DNA from: Glossina fuscipes
Taxonomy: Eukaryota; Arthropoda; Insecta; Diptera; Glossinidae
Direction: 5' to 3'
NCBI RefSeq assembly: GCF_014805625.2
Contig: NW_023998415.1
Span: 9,802,341-9,866,340 of the forward strand
Length of the DNA stretch: 64,000 nucleotides
Shown: piece after piece, positions 52,725 through 64,000 of the stretch
Numbering within the stretch: position 1 is the stretch's first letter
Layout of the letters: every line of letters begins with the position of its first letter
Notes under the pieces: generated by a model
The model's database searches: none
The model's input: the letters and a program-made list of their open reading frames with translations, nothing else
Told to the model about the DNA's origin: nothing
Translations under genes and position numbers: made by a program

Positions 52725-53560
52725 ATCCTACACCAGTGCTCTATTACAGTACAGGTTATGGTACGTTTGTGCGGATATATGTAACACTGAGAGGCGCTTA
52801 GGATCCACTTTTTATTATACTGATCCATTCAGAATCAAACGATCTAAGCCTGTCTGTCCTTCCGACGTCCATCCAGTATACACTGACGAGTTTTGACCCA
52901 TCGACGAGCGCTATTGAAAATCGTTTGGATTGGCCCACACACTCTCCTTGTAACACCCTACTTTGAAAACGGGAAAATGAAAAAAATTGCAAGCGAGTAA
53001 TAGAATTTCTGCATAGTGAATTGGTGTAAAAAGTTTGGATCGGCTGGAGCAATTTTTTGAAATCTCCGTCATATAACGAAAACTGAAGTTCATACAACAA
53101 GAAGGCCTAATTTTCAATGTTTCATGATAAAAATCAGATCGTACTAGTAATTTAAGATAAAAAAAAACTCACTGCACGACATTTGAGCCATCTCGGACTA
53201 TTTTTTGGAGCCTCCCCTACGTAAGGATTTTCACGAAACTTGATCCTTCGTAGAGCAGAAAAGCCCAAATTTTAATATTTTATGATGAAAATTGATCCAT
53301 AGTAATTTGATATAAAAATAACTTCTGCTGAATTTTAAACACGCACCACAATTTTTGAACTTCTTAAGCACAACAAATCTTTATTTCCAAAGAAGTCTAA
53401 TTTTTAATAAACGGTTCCATAATAGTAAGATCATATAACAACAAATATTAAATTTTTTTGTTGTAGCTTAAAAATAAGAATTGTGTTAGACAATGTGATG
53501 TGGGGTATTTAATAGTGGGCCTGATTACAATGTTTAAAGTCTCCTATTTATTTCGCTAGC
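52725..53560 (+). repeat. Long mini-me/INE-1-like repeat
   Basis: The start TATCCTACACCAGTG followed by CAGTACAGGTTATGG resembles the TACCCTACACCA...ACAGGGTATTATA start common in fly repeats. It continues with TGATCCATTCAGAATCAAAC, CCTGTCTGTCCTTCC, CACTGACGAGTTTTGACCCA and ends GGGGTATTTAATAGTGGGCC. It is the longest copy in the window. Confidence 0.5.
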
Positions 53561-56389
53561 TATAGGCATTAAGGTTAAGTGTTTTTAGTTTTTTTTTTTT
53601 TGATTCAATCAACTAGGTTATCTGCCCCAGATCGCCTTAAACGAAAGGTGCCCAACGAATATAAACACAGTGTGGTCTCTTTCAATATTTTTTTCTGAAA
53701 TAATTCAATTTTTTTTTTTTAATAATTAAAAAGATACTTAATAAGTTTCTCGAATATTATTTCTCTGTTATCCTTCCTCCCACTCGAAAAAATACGGTTT
53801 TCGTTAGTGGGATAATAGATTTCTTTCGCTTTAGAAATAACATAAGGCGCATTTTTGCAAATTTCGAGCCAAGCTTATGTTCACTAACGAATGCAATAAG
53901 AATTTCTTCCCTCTATACGTAACAATTGAATGCATGCATTGTTGTTATACGTTCTTATACGATCTATGTATTATTATTTTATATCAATTATGTTTCTATC
54001 AAAATTATTGTATAGTCCTTGATTTGATTAAACGTCAACAGTTATTGATAATAAGACTCTTGAAAATTAGTGCATATAAAAAATGCAGCCTCATGAGAAT
54101 TATAAGCAAAACAGTTGTGACATATATACGCACATATAAATTCACACGCACACATGCATGTGACACAGAATCCCATAATATATTATAGTTATGAAGCATT
54201 AGATCAATGTTATTGTTATTTACATTAGCCTCTACAAACGTATTAAGTTACTTTGAGCATAAGCTTAGGATTGTCTAGTTTGTTTTTCTCAATCCTAATT
54301 TTTCCAATAAAGCAACGACTTAAAAAAAGTATATCTGATGGTTATAAATCTGAGTAGGCAGCTGTGTTCTTTTAGGATGAATACAAAAATGTATCAATTT
54401 GAATGAATATAAGAAAGATGAAATTACATGTTGTTTACGTAAACTTAAGAGTTTCTATGGATGCATTAATATCCGTGATTAAACAAAAATTGTATATCTA
54501 TAATTCACTTCGTAGCAACAACCGAGTCAAAATTAATTTAAATTTTTCTTTCGATGTAATCCTACTATATAAATGCAAATTTAAGAAAATCATTAAATTT
54601 AAAAAAAAATTGGTTTCTGCTTTTTTTTATATAATTATAATACGAATTCTTTTTCATATATTTTCGTGTATTTTTTTATATAGATTTTATTGATTACACA
54701 ATTTTATGTTTACAATTTTAATTTAAAGTCTGTATGTAAGTAGTTTACCGATCACGTTTTGACCAAAATGAAATACTTTCACAAAATTCATAAGCTTATG
54801 TAAATTAAGATGATGCTTAGACGTTGTTATATAAAACTAAACTATCTCTCACTTAAGGCATAAGATTTCTCTAATAGGCAATTTCATCATTTAATTAAAA
54901 ACCAAAAACAAAAACCACATCCAAAAATTAGTAACGACTATATGTACATACATAACCGGTAAAAACAAAAAACAAGACGACAAAAACTATATTTACCTTC
55001 AGCACACATATTATCATCCAATTATATATTTATATTTACATACAAGTAAGCGTACATTAGACAAGAGAATTACTTTTCTACTCTTATTTAGCAATTGAAA
55101 TATGCCCCTGACAGCTACTTTTTAGCCCACCTAATTTTGCCACTATTACGTTGTTGCTTTTACGACTTTCTCTAACAGTGTAAAATAAAAATTTATATAC
55201 TTTTGAATAAAGAATATAAATCCTTCAATTCTATTAGAACTTTTTAAGTAAATCTTGCATGTTTCTCACTTTTTCTTTTTCAGATTTCACTTATAACTTA
55301 TAAAATATATAAACCTTCATCTTGATTATGAGAACAGTATTTTCATTTATCACGCATATGCAAATAATTTAACGAAAACAAATGGATCCTTTTACCTATT
55401 AGAATTTTTATTAGCTAATATTTTTATTTTCTTCTATAAATATATAATTCCTCTTTTTTTTTTTTTTAATTTAGTGTCAATACTTTAAATTTAGATATTT
55501 CTTTCGTTGGTTTTATTTATATAAATCAATTTATCTTTCGGTGACAGCAATGTAAAATTAGAGTTGCCATATTTGGATGGCTTACCTGAAAATTGTGTAA
55601 TAAAAACATCATTGTATTTTAAGTGAAGTTTCCAAGATTGCAATTTTTGCGCTCTCGCTCCGACCGCGCCAAATGAGAAATCTATTGGGTAAAAACAGCC
55701 AGGAATTAATGAGAATAAGCGCAGTAAACAACTTAAGTATCTAAAAATTGAAAAAATAATCTTAAAATGGGGAAATTCCTGATGGGGACAGATTAGATTA
55801 TTTTAGATGGCATTAGATTAATGAGACCTGTCCGCGAAAAGATTTTTCTATTTGCTTATGAAAGAAGGGTGAGGAGAGGTGCATGGACCAATGTTGTTTG
55901 ATCAATCAACTTAAAAAAAAGACAAATGAATCCTTTTAAACATAATTAATTATGGCGACAAATCAAATAAGACTTTCACATTCCGTACTAACTCAACCTA
56001 AAAACGATAATCTATTTGACACGCCCGAAAAATGAAGAATTTTAGAGAATATTTACGGGAAAACACAATAAAAATTTTGTAAATATATTTTAAATGTGAA
56101 AACGAAAATTTCGATCAGGACGAAGTTTGTTAATTAACGAATTTTTTAAATAATACGCTGAATTGTTATAAAAAACCCTGTGAAAGTTTACAAAAGTGAC
56201 AACTTAATAACGCATTTATAATTCAAATTTAATTATCAATACAAAATCATTTTTAAAAGCAAAACAAAAACAAAACCAGCAACTGTTTGTGCAACGTAGC
56301 TGAGAGAAAAGGCGCATTAAATCAAAAAAAAAAAAAAAAAAAGATAACAATTAATACATCTGAAAAAGTGAAACTTTGCGATTTAGGAA
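53561..56389. other. Intergenic, AT-rich
   Basis: No gene is recognised. Two plus-strand frames of about 100 codons (53877-54188, 54403-54693) consist mostly of I, Y, K and L, as AT-rich DNA gives by chance. Around 55600-55900 the sequence is less AT-rich and may be the 5' end of the LINE that follows. Confidence 0.45.
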
Positions 56390-59300
56390 AATGAACAACA
56401 TTACCTCCCACTGCGGGGTATATCTACCTCAAAGTGCATCACTACACACTCCGACTTCATTCCATTTCATAAGTTGGCTGCTTATCATCTCTAAGTCTGC
56501 AAAACTTAATCTGCGAAACATGGTTTAGCCACAAACCCGAATCTTCTCCCTCGAAAGTAGGGACGTTAAAATTGCCAAGGCTCGAGCTGACGCCCACACT
56601 AGAATTGAGTATAGTGTATTTATCCAGCCCCGAAAAAATGCTTTGCCAATAATCGATATTGGCCGAATCATGATTTCCTTAACTTTTTCCTCGATTTTTT
56701 TCTAACAAAAAATTAAATTTAACCCCTCCGATGCGGCTACGACAAATTCTATAGCCGCCAATATTTCACTTAACAATATTTATAATGCGCACATCCGGTA
56801 CGAATTCTGCGAAATCCGCGAGGTTACTTCTATCCCCTCTGGGTTCATCCAAGTTGAAATCCATTCAAATACCTCTCCCAAAAATCTGCTTAAACTCGAT
56901 CCCCTACCTGACTTCTGCAAAGCTGTGGAAGTCATGCACTTTCACAAATTCGACCAAATCTCTAACTCTAGTGGGGCTTTGGATACAGTTCGTAGAAGTT
57001 TTTCCGGAAATGTTTTACCTTCCCCCATCTGTTTGGAAGGCATACGTTGGCGTTTAGGCCGCACAGATGAAATGTGCTCACGCCAAAAGTCGCTTTGCCA
57101 TTCTTGTGGCACAAGCCACGATAGTTCCATGAATTTTCATCAAAATGCCAAAAAATGCATTAATTGTAAGGATGATCAATCTTCTAATTCCAAAACTTGT
57201 TCAACAGACAAGAAAATTTGTCAAATTCAAAGAAGACGCAGCAGAACATATCAAATCACAAATTTATTTTTTTTTTTCGAAGTACTTACACGTCCAAATT
57301 AATCCAAACTTTTCATTTTCTCTTGAGAGCTTCCCTAAATTACCTTCATCGACTGCTCAACCAACAATCAAAGCACCAAACATGGAATCTATTGTCTCAC
57401 TTCCAATCAAGAAAAAGGATAACTCCTGAAATCATCATCTCCCCTTCCAATATAAAACCTTCAAATCCTGAGACCGAGACACCCATCACAGATAATATTC
57501 CTTCCGATCACGAAATGATCACTGATTCTACCATTTGCTCTAACTTATCTGAAATCTCTGATCGTATTTGAAAATTACATAATATCAAGCCGTACTCTAA
57601 ATCAAATTCTATTATTAATTCCGCCACACGCTTATCTGATAAGAGTCTTTTTAACCAACGACCTCCTTTGTGTTCGTACTCCTATTCCCTCTGAATCAAT
57701 GATGAAAATAGCTCAACTTAATTGCACTAGCATCCGTAACAAATTAAAACAGCTTGAACAATAACTTCTTTGAAACTTGTCCGTCTGTCTTTTTGAAACT
57801 TTTCTTAAGCCTCATGATTCTTTCTCTATTAAAAATTATAAAGTAATTAGATTTGATCGTATCTCCAACTCCTCTCATGGGCGTGGTGTGGTTCTTGTGG
57901 TGGCGATCCTTATATCTAACAAGCTTTCATTCTTTGACGCTCCTAATTTTGTAATTTGTGTACCCATTGAAACTTGCAGCTGCACTCTTGATCATTAGTT
58001 GCTATATTCCATTAACAGGTTAATTTCTTTCAGATCCAACAGATCTGCATCAATATTTGGTGATTTTAATGCACGCAATATGTGTTGGAGTAGTCGTTTT
58101 TCCAATTCAAAAGGCAGACAAATACAAGATTTTCTGGAAAGCAGCAATTTACTAACTAAATAATGGTGATCCTACTCATTTTGGCTCCGTCTTTTGTTGA
58201 ATAGATCTTTCGATTTGTAGACCTAATCAAAGTTAATTGCGTACCTGGAGGACCCTTAATGACACCTCACTGTTTAGTCGAAATTAGTCCTCATCTGCAT
58301 CCTATTACCCAGTGTCACTCACATACCCATGTTCCAAAGTACATCAAACCCTTTTTACTGAACAATACTATCCATAACATTTTAAATACCAACCAAGCCA
58401 ATCTTGGGTTGTTTTTTTGATCGATTCTCAAAGTTCTCCTTTAATCCTCTGAGCTGAACTGAGACGTCTATAAAATGTTACCCTACTAACTCTTAGTGGA
58501 ACATCGCATGCAATCGAGTCGCTGCCAAACTTAGACTCGCTGTAAATAAATGCACAAGATCTCCTTCTGAAATGAATTTTAAATTTTTAGCCGATGTTAG
58601 GAAGGAATATACTTATATTCTCAGGCGAGAAAAACGTAAACGTTGGAAACAATTTTGTGAAAATGTCAATAGCGACATGTCAGTCGCAGATCTTTGGCGT
58701 ACTGTGAGAATTTTTAAAAGTATTACTTCCTCTCGTTGTTACATACCCACACAGCCCTTCAACGAGTTCTGTGACTTTCTGCTCATATAATCCTCTCTGT
58801 ATCACTTGATGAGGAACGTGATAGTTTTTTCTTAAATGACGTATCTCTCTCTCTAAACTCGATAAAGCCATAACTTTCTTAAAAACCTGATCTCCGGGCT
58901 TAGATGATGTTCGTGACAATGACCTCAAAATTTTGAATATTGGAAACAAATTAATTCTACTAAAAGAATTTAAATTAAAATTACCCACTATATAGTCTCT
59001 TCCTGGTACGACTTACAAATTTTCACTTTAAGAAAAAAGAATAACTCGCCAACTAATCTTAATTACTGCAGATGTATTACCTTATTTTTTACACTTAGAA
59101 AAATTTTCGAGAAAGTATTATACTCATATTTACAAACGTATCCCTTGTGTAAATGCGTCCTCAGCAACTTCCGATTTGGTTTTAAACATCGCAGACCTGC
59201 CCAAGACAACATTGCCTCTTTGTGGTCAGCAATAAACAAAGCATTTACTAAGAACCATATTCTCATTGAGTGCTTTCTGGAGATAATCTCAGCGACTGAG

Positions 59301-60540
59301 TCTGTCAATATTAACATCTTAAATTCTACTCTTTTCTCTTTAAATCTCCCTCTTAAATTATTATATAACCCCTTTCTCTATTAGATAATGTTAATTAACA
59401 GCCAGGATGTCGTTGAACAAAGGAGATCTTTCACAGGTATTCCCCGGGTGTCTGTGTTGAGTCATCTTTGTTTTAATTTATTCATTAACAAAATTTTCAA
59501 TTCTCTTCCGGCGAACATCTCAAGTTTGGCCTATTTGTATTATATTATCAGCCGATGTACCTTGCTCTTGTGGCATAACCGATTGTGATTATTGCGGTTG
59601 CGCTTGTTGGCGTTGTTGATGCTGTTTTTGAAGCTGCAGATAATCATAATTAACTATATTCGGTTAAGTTAATGATGATAAAGTGGCGGTTGATGATGAA
59701 ACGGGCCGTAAGCTTACTAATGACTGAGATTTTGAATTACGTGTCAATGGCTTACGAGATTTGACTGAAGATTATTTGACGTCTTTACTGATGGATTGAG
59801 GACCGATGTTGTAGGCAGCGGCCTTTGGTTTCCCAATACTAAAGTCGGAGCTTACTTCTCAAATCATCCATGTAGCACTATATTTTCGAATGAACGCCTT
59901 CTTTACGATCATTTCCCTCTTAGCAACAACACTGCAGATGAAATTGAGTCTTCCAGGCCATCTCATTTTAATGATCGTGTTCGTCACTTAGACTCTTAAT
60001 TTCCACAAATAAATAAAGCCCCTTGGTTTATCAATTGCGGACTCAAACGTAACATTTTTTGTTTTATTAACAGGCTAACGTTTAATCACACGAGAGGTAA
60101 TGATCATCTATTTAAAATTAACATAGTAAGCAACCCTTCATGTACATGTGGAGTCTTGCTATCTCCTGATCATATCCTATTTGTTTGTCCGAATTTTCAC
60201 CACTTTTGTTCGCCATTCCACACTACGCCAATTGGGTATATGTGGTCTTCGTGACCGCAGCATTCTTGACATTTTACGTTGTCACAATTTAACATCGTAC
60301 TGCGCAATGTTTTCTTTTTTTACATAATCTTATTAAGCATTTAATGTCAATTTATGAATTTTTACTCTCTTTTACATTTTTTTACTCTCGCACCCATTAA
60401 TGCCTTCATATAAATTTTTATACTCATACAAAACATTACATCTTACAAATAGGAATTTATTCGTCGCGCTTTTATTCTATATTCCGTGTCGGACGAGTAG
60501 TACGCATATTTTAATAAAAACTATAAAAAAAGGAAATATA
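56390..60540 (+). mobile_element. Decayed APE-type LINE with RNase H domain (LOA/I-like)
   Basis: Pieces occur in LINE order on the plus strand with many frameshifts. First is a gag-like frame with zinc-knuckle cysteines (CHSCGTSHD ... KKCINCKDD, about 57097-57180). Next is an APE endonuclease starting KIAQLNCTSIRNKLKQLEQ (57702), with GDFNARNMCW (58059) and GRQIQDFLESSNL. Reverse transcriptase pieces follow: RFGFKHRRPAQDNIASLWSA (about 59170) and a form of the G.P..SVLS.L.FN.FIN motif (about 59435-59495). An RNase H start is at about 59783 (FTDG.RTD ... GSGLWFPNTK), and a terminal C.CG....DHILF.CP motif is near 60140-60195. The RNase H domain argues against Jockey and for the LOA, I or R1 groups. 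The catalytic YADD block is missing, replaced by foreign sequence at 59545-59782. Confidence 0.78.
59545..59782 (-). pseudogene. Glutamine-rich coding fragment, inverted, inside the LINE
   Basis: On the minus strand one frame stays readable for about 75 codons with only two stops, both at likely former Gln (CAA to TAA) positions. It reads RKPLTRNSKSQSLVSLRPVS, then SSTATLSSLT, PNIVNYDYLQLQKQHQQRQQ, AQPQ and SQSVMPQEQGTSADN. Such Ser/Gln-rich text is typical of host regulatory proteins and not of LINE enzymes. It sits exactly where the YADD part of the reverse transcriptase should be. The source gene is unknown. Confidence 0.45.
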
Positions 60541-61013
60541 ACGTTCCGGACGTATAACAGGCAAAATTAAAAAAACCTTGAATCAAATAATCACTAAAAT
60601 TATTAAATAATAAAATCATAAAATCATCAAATAAATCTAACCTTACCTTTACTAAGGCCTAAACAAAGAACTCTGCGTACACATTGGGCCTTTTTTACAC
60701 ATCCCAGCGTATTTTCCTTTGTTGATTTGCTGAGTAACACAAGAAGAAGAATAATCAGCTGTCTTGCATTAGCCGCAGATCGAAAAGTAAAGTTTCAACG
60801 TCATACTTTGGCATTCGTAAAAATATCTAAAGAAAAGTTTACAATTTACATTGGGGGTGTAATATATCTTAAAACTACAAGCTGTATGGAAAAAAGAGAG
60901 CATTTAAACTGTTTTCCTTTGTGTGTCATTCTCATAATTAATTGATTCGTTTGTTTTGGGTGTAAGAATTAAACTGGGGGAATTTCATCATTTCAATCGT
61001 GGCTTCTGCTAAT
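60541..61013. other. Spacer and upstream region of Bet1
   Basis: AT-rich. It should hold the Bet1 promoter and 5' UTR. A 72-codon open frame at 60727-60945 shows no known similarity. Confidence 0.45.
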
Positions 61014-61370
61014 ATGAGGCGAAATAATTACCCTTACCAACCCTTAACCCAGACATCCACCGATAACAGCAGAGTTGCTGTTTCGCAAGACGCTCTAGAG
61101 GAAGAAAATGAACGGTCCGCTGAAGAGTTAAAACAAAAAATTGGTGCCTTAAAAAGCCTAACCATTGATATAGGCCATGAAGTACGTTATCAAGATAAAC
61201 TATTACGTGGCATAGACGACGACATGGATCGTACGCATGGTTTTCTCAGTAATACAATGGGTCGCGTAGTGCGTTTGGGTAAAAACACAAGCAGCCGTCA
61301 CATGTGCTATATGCTTCTTTTTATAGTATTCGTTTTTCTGTTGTTATATGTAGTTATCAAACTAAAATGA
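61014..61370 (+). CDS. Bet1: Bet1, Golgi Qc-SNARE
   Basis: Bet1 drives fusion in ER-to-Golgi transport, in complex with a syntaxin-5 type Qa-SNARE, GS27/membrin and Sec22 or Ykt6. The single coding exon gives 118 residues, the normal length. The start is the ATG at 61014 (MRRNNYPYQPL); the frame is open further upstream but without an ATG. Residues about 39-95 form the SNARE coiled coil (LKSLTIDIGHEVRYQDKLLR, then GIDDDMDRTHGFLSNTMGRV). A C-terminal membrane anchor follows (MLLFIVFVFLLLYVVIKLK), leaving almost no lumenal residues. In the middle of the coil, where vertebrate Bet1 appears to have Gln, this protein has Asp (IDDDMD); see findings. Confidence 0.95.
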   Translation: MRRNNYPYQPLTQTSTDNSRVAVSQDALEEENERSAEELKQKIGALKSLTIDIGHEVRYQDKLLRGIDDDMDRTHGFLSNTMGRVVRLGKNTSSRHMCYMLLFIVFVFLLLYVVIKLK

Positions 61371-61960
61371 AGTCGGACGTATTCATTCAAATAATTATAT
61401 TTTATTTTGTAAAGCTTAGGAAAAATGAAGTTGAGCAAACGTATTTTTTCACAACCTATTTATTACATTCTTCTCCTTTTTCTTAATATTTGTTGGTAAT
61501 ATATGTATATAAAAAAATTTGGATAAGAATAGAAAGTGTTTTCTTAAGTTATAACATTACAGCAAGAAACAATTCTACTAAGCTCCATAATAACGACGCT
61601 ACCTTACACGGTACAATGTTATATATTTGTTTAATTATTTAGTTGCTCTGGTTAATCGAAATTTGTTCTCAACTACATCCAATAACAGGCCGGCGACGAT
61701 TGCTTCCTCAGCTAGCATAATCTAAAGCATGATCATCATTGATTAATTGATATTAATTACTGGCTTCAATTTTATTTTCACCTATAGCAAATTCTGAAAG
61801 ATGTAATGCAGTATTTATTTAATAAGTTTGCTTTCTCATTCCAGAGACTGATCTTCTCTTGCAATTTAGTAAAAACATGTTTTTTTTGTTTGAACGCGCA
61901 TGCCTTACATTGTTATCAGCTTTTTCTTGTGCGAGATTTTGCGTACTATAATTGGTGAGA
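61371..61960. other. Bet1 3' flank
   Basis: AT-rich 3' UTR and spacer; no other feature is seen. Confidence 0.45.
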
Positions 61961-63005
61961 TATGGTCTTCATACCCTTTTTATTAATTCTATTTCCGAAT
62001 TTGTTGGGCTGCGTTCATAACATTATCGGTAGTATTCAGTCCTTTAAGTGGCGATAGTAAATTCTTAGTTAATTTTGTTCTGAGAGTGAGTGAAAGTTGA
62101 ATGGACAACTTTTCGTTCCTCTATGTTCCGGAGGTGGCTGATAAAAGGCAAAATTCGTTAAAGCTCCCGTTCTTGGCAAGATGACGATTATTTGAGAGTT
62201 CTTCCTCTTCCGTTAATGGACAATTAAAATGAATAAAAGTGGAAATTATTGCTACCTGTATACCGCAAATCCACGTCCTCATACTAGTTGACTCATTTCA
62301 TTTGCATAGGCGAGCACAGATAATACCCACTCGACTATTTCGGTATTCATCCAAGATCAATTGTCGATGTAAATCGAAATTTTCTACGGCTGTTTTAATC
62401 ATTTCATATAAGTTTGCGGTAGGCAGAGCGCAAGCCGCAATATATGTAAAATAATTACGGCAACTATGAGTCTCCAATGTTTTGGGTGGATTTTCGTTAT
62501 AACGTGCGATTGGACAGCATTTGATTAGTTTATGGCGAATCTGACTGCACCAGTGTTAATAAAATAAATAATAAAATACAGAATACATCCTCACCTACAT
62601 TGGCAGTTGTATCAAATACCATCACATTAAGATCAACAACGCATAATCGCAATCGCCTATGCCGCCATAAATGATTGACAGAGCCGCTAAAAAATGATAA
62701 TAATGGTCTCGATGTTACACAATGAATACGAAAAAGTTTTATAAAGTTTATGATGACATCACTTAAATTTCGTAGCCCATCAGTGAGATTACGCGGCACC
62801 GATAGCATTGATGCTACATTACGCAGGAGAAGTGCTACTGATGTTACCAGTGGCTTAATATTAGGCAGCGATGGTTTTCGAGTTTCGAGTTATGCGGCAA
62901 TTAATAGAAAGTTTTTATCATCTCTAATCCGCATTTGGCTGTTGCTGGGCTACCATATAATACGCTATCAACATCGTCTTCATTATCATCTTATCATCAT
63001 TTCAC
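61960..63005 (-). other. Unidentified coding-like block, possibly spliced or decayed
   Basis: Three minus-strand pieces read like protein. A, about 62565-62870, is open without a stop (LTDGLRNLSDVIINFIKLFR). B, 62290-62541, contains IRHKLIKCCPIARYNENPPK, then YFTYIAACALPTANLYEMIK and TAVENFDLHRQLILDEYRN. C, about 62110-62235, contains FNCPLTEEEELSNNRHLAKN. A and B can be joined by a short GT/AG intron of about 57 nt in phase 0 (donor GTAGGT, acceptor GCAGTCAG). Joining B to C needs a frameshift: after DEYRN a +1 frame gives IVEWVLSVLAYANEMSQL. The plus strand of A is also protein-like (SLKFRSPSVRLRGTDSIDAT) but has two stops. No family is recognised; it may be a pseudogene or part of a gene extending past the window. 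Confidence 0.35.
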
Positions 63006-64000
63006 TCTAATCCTATTATTCTTGTTACACAATACACATCTTACAGAAATAGCATTTGTGAATCAAAAAAAAGAATAAATAAATAAAGAAAAAAAAAAAA
63101 GGAAAATATATTTTAACCACAAACTTTGGTGAGACATATATATATATCACTATTCCTCTCATTTAAAGACTAAAGAAGAGATGTAACGTACCATTCGGAA
63201 GGTAAAAGAATTTAATCCATTAATGTAGAAGAGTTATAAGCCTGTATATTATTATAACTATATTTTCCCCTTTTTAACCTAATGTATCTTATATAAACAT
63301 ATATGAGTGCTTACTACGGTATCATTGAAACATAAGATCTAATTAATTATTAGGTATTTTACTTGACAAATGATTAAAAAGCTAACCGTGCTAAGCGAAC
63401 GCTTACCAAAAAAAATCGAAAAATCAACGCAAATTTATAAAAAAATTGTTAATGGGTTCTTTAAAGTGATATTTCACGTGAAATTATGGTTTTAACATTT
63501 TCGATATGTCTTATATAAAAGGAAAGCAAAAGTAGTTGATCTGGCATACAGAAAGACCACAGAAGTAAAAGTTCAGCTGCCGTCTGCTTGTATATGCTGC
63601 GTTAAAATCGATGTGAATGCACTAAACACTTGAGCGCAAAACTTGAAAGTAAAAAAAGGTGCCACAAAAAAAAAAAGACATGGCTGGAATGGAAAAAATT
63701 GAACGAATCGAAAGAAACACTTGAAGTTATCGGCATGCACTGGACTGGAATCGTTATAATTTCGAAAGCAACAACATTTTAATCAAATCCATCACCGAAA
63801 AACAGCGGGTATATTTACTGAACCAAAAACGCCAGTTTATAGGCGATGCTGTCGTACCTGGAGAAAAATAGAACAAATTGACCACGCCTATCCAATATTA
63901 TAGTATATAAAAATTTTATTTTTTTTCAATACCTATATAACGCGCAAAAACAAAGTTAAAAAATCCCATAAAGTACATAAATTCTTTGCCAGTTTCACAT
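63006..64000. other. Right-end AT-rich sequence
   Basis: No open frame of interest. Short A runs occur at 63093-63102 and 63665-63676. It may be upstream sequence of the coding-like block. Confidence 0.4.

Noticed and set aside
53877..54693. Two plus-strand open frames of about 100 codons
   Set aside because: Their composition is dominated by I, Y, K, L and F, as expected from AT-rich DNA, with no domain and no splice context.
62750..63010. Plus-strand gene with SLKFRSPSVRLRGTDSIDAT
   Set aside because: It reads well for about 55 codons, but two stops lie upstream in the same frame and the opposite strand is open across the whole segment. Kept only as an ambiguity of the minus-strand block.

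Overview
The window looks like nuclear DNA of a higher (schizophoran) fly. It is strongly AT-rich, most introns are short (about 55-100 nt), and it is full of (TA)n microsatellites, tRNA-derived SINEs and decayed mariner, piggyBac and LINE copies. The protein-coding genes are housekeeping genes that read most easily as fly orthologues. Species cannot be fixed from the sequence; a calyptrate fly such as a tsetse or house-fly relative is a reasonable guess. There is no bacterial operon, rRNA gene, genuine tRNA gene or CRISPR array.

Layout. 1-16.2 kb has no host gene I can support. It holds a Jockey-type LINE remnant (4.2-4.8 kb), a tRNA-SINE (4.86-5.04 kb), mini-me-like repeats, an internally deleted mariner with both ends (11.46-12.15 kb) and an internally deleted piggyBac-family element with perfect 14-bp inverted ends between TTAA sites (12.83-14.81 kb). 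16.2-20.8 kb (minus) is a seven-exon ArfGAP2/3 gene. 23.2-24.0 kb (plus) is single-exon cyclin Q/FAM58, convergent with a two-exon TEFM gene at 24.9-26.1 kb (minus). 30.2-41.3 kb (plus) is a TMEM64-type VTT-domain membrane protein gene. Its large introns carry SINEs, a mariner remnant, a possible cassette exon and an alternative last exon. 45.4-46.9 kb (plus) is reptin (RuvB-like 2). 47.7-48.25 kb (minus) is a second Jockey-type LINE remnant. 49.4-51.2 kb (minus) is the MBOAT lysophospholipid acyltransferase nessy/LPCAT3. 56.4-60.5 kb is a decayed APE-type LINE with an RNase H domain and a foreign glutamine-rich fragment inside it. 61.0-61.4 kb (plus) is the Golgi Qc-SNARE Bet1. Beyond it lies an unidentified coding-like block.

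The host genes are not an operon and share no single pathway. Three act on the secretory or ER membrane system (ArfGAP2/3 on COPI coats, Bet1 in ER-Golgi fusion, nessy in ER phospholipid remodelling), and the TMEM64-like protein is probably an ER-membrane protein too. Reptin and cyclin Q are nuclear regulators and TEFM acts in mitochondrial transcription. The items most worth following up are the two unannotated exon candidates in the TMEM64 gene, the host-like coding fragment inside the LINE, and the coding-like block at the right end.
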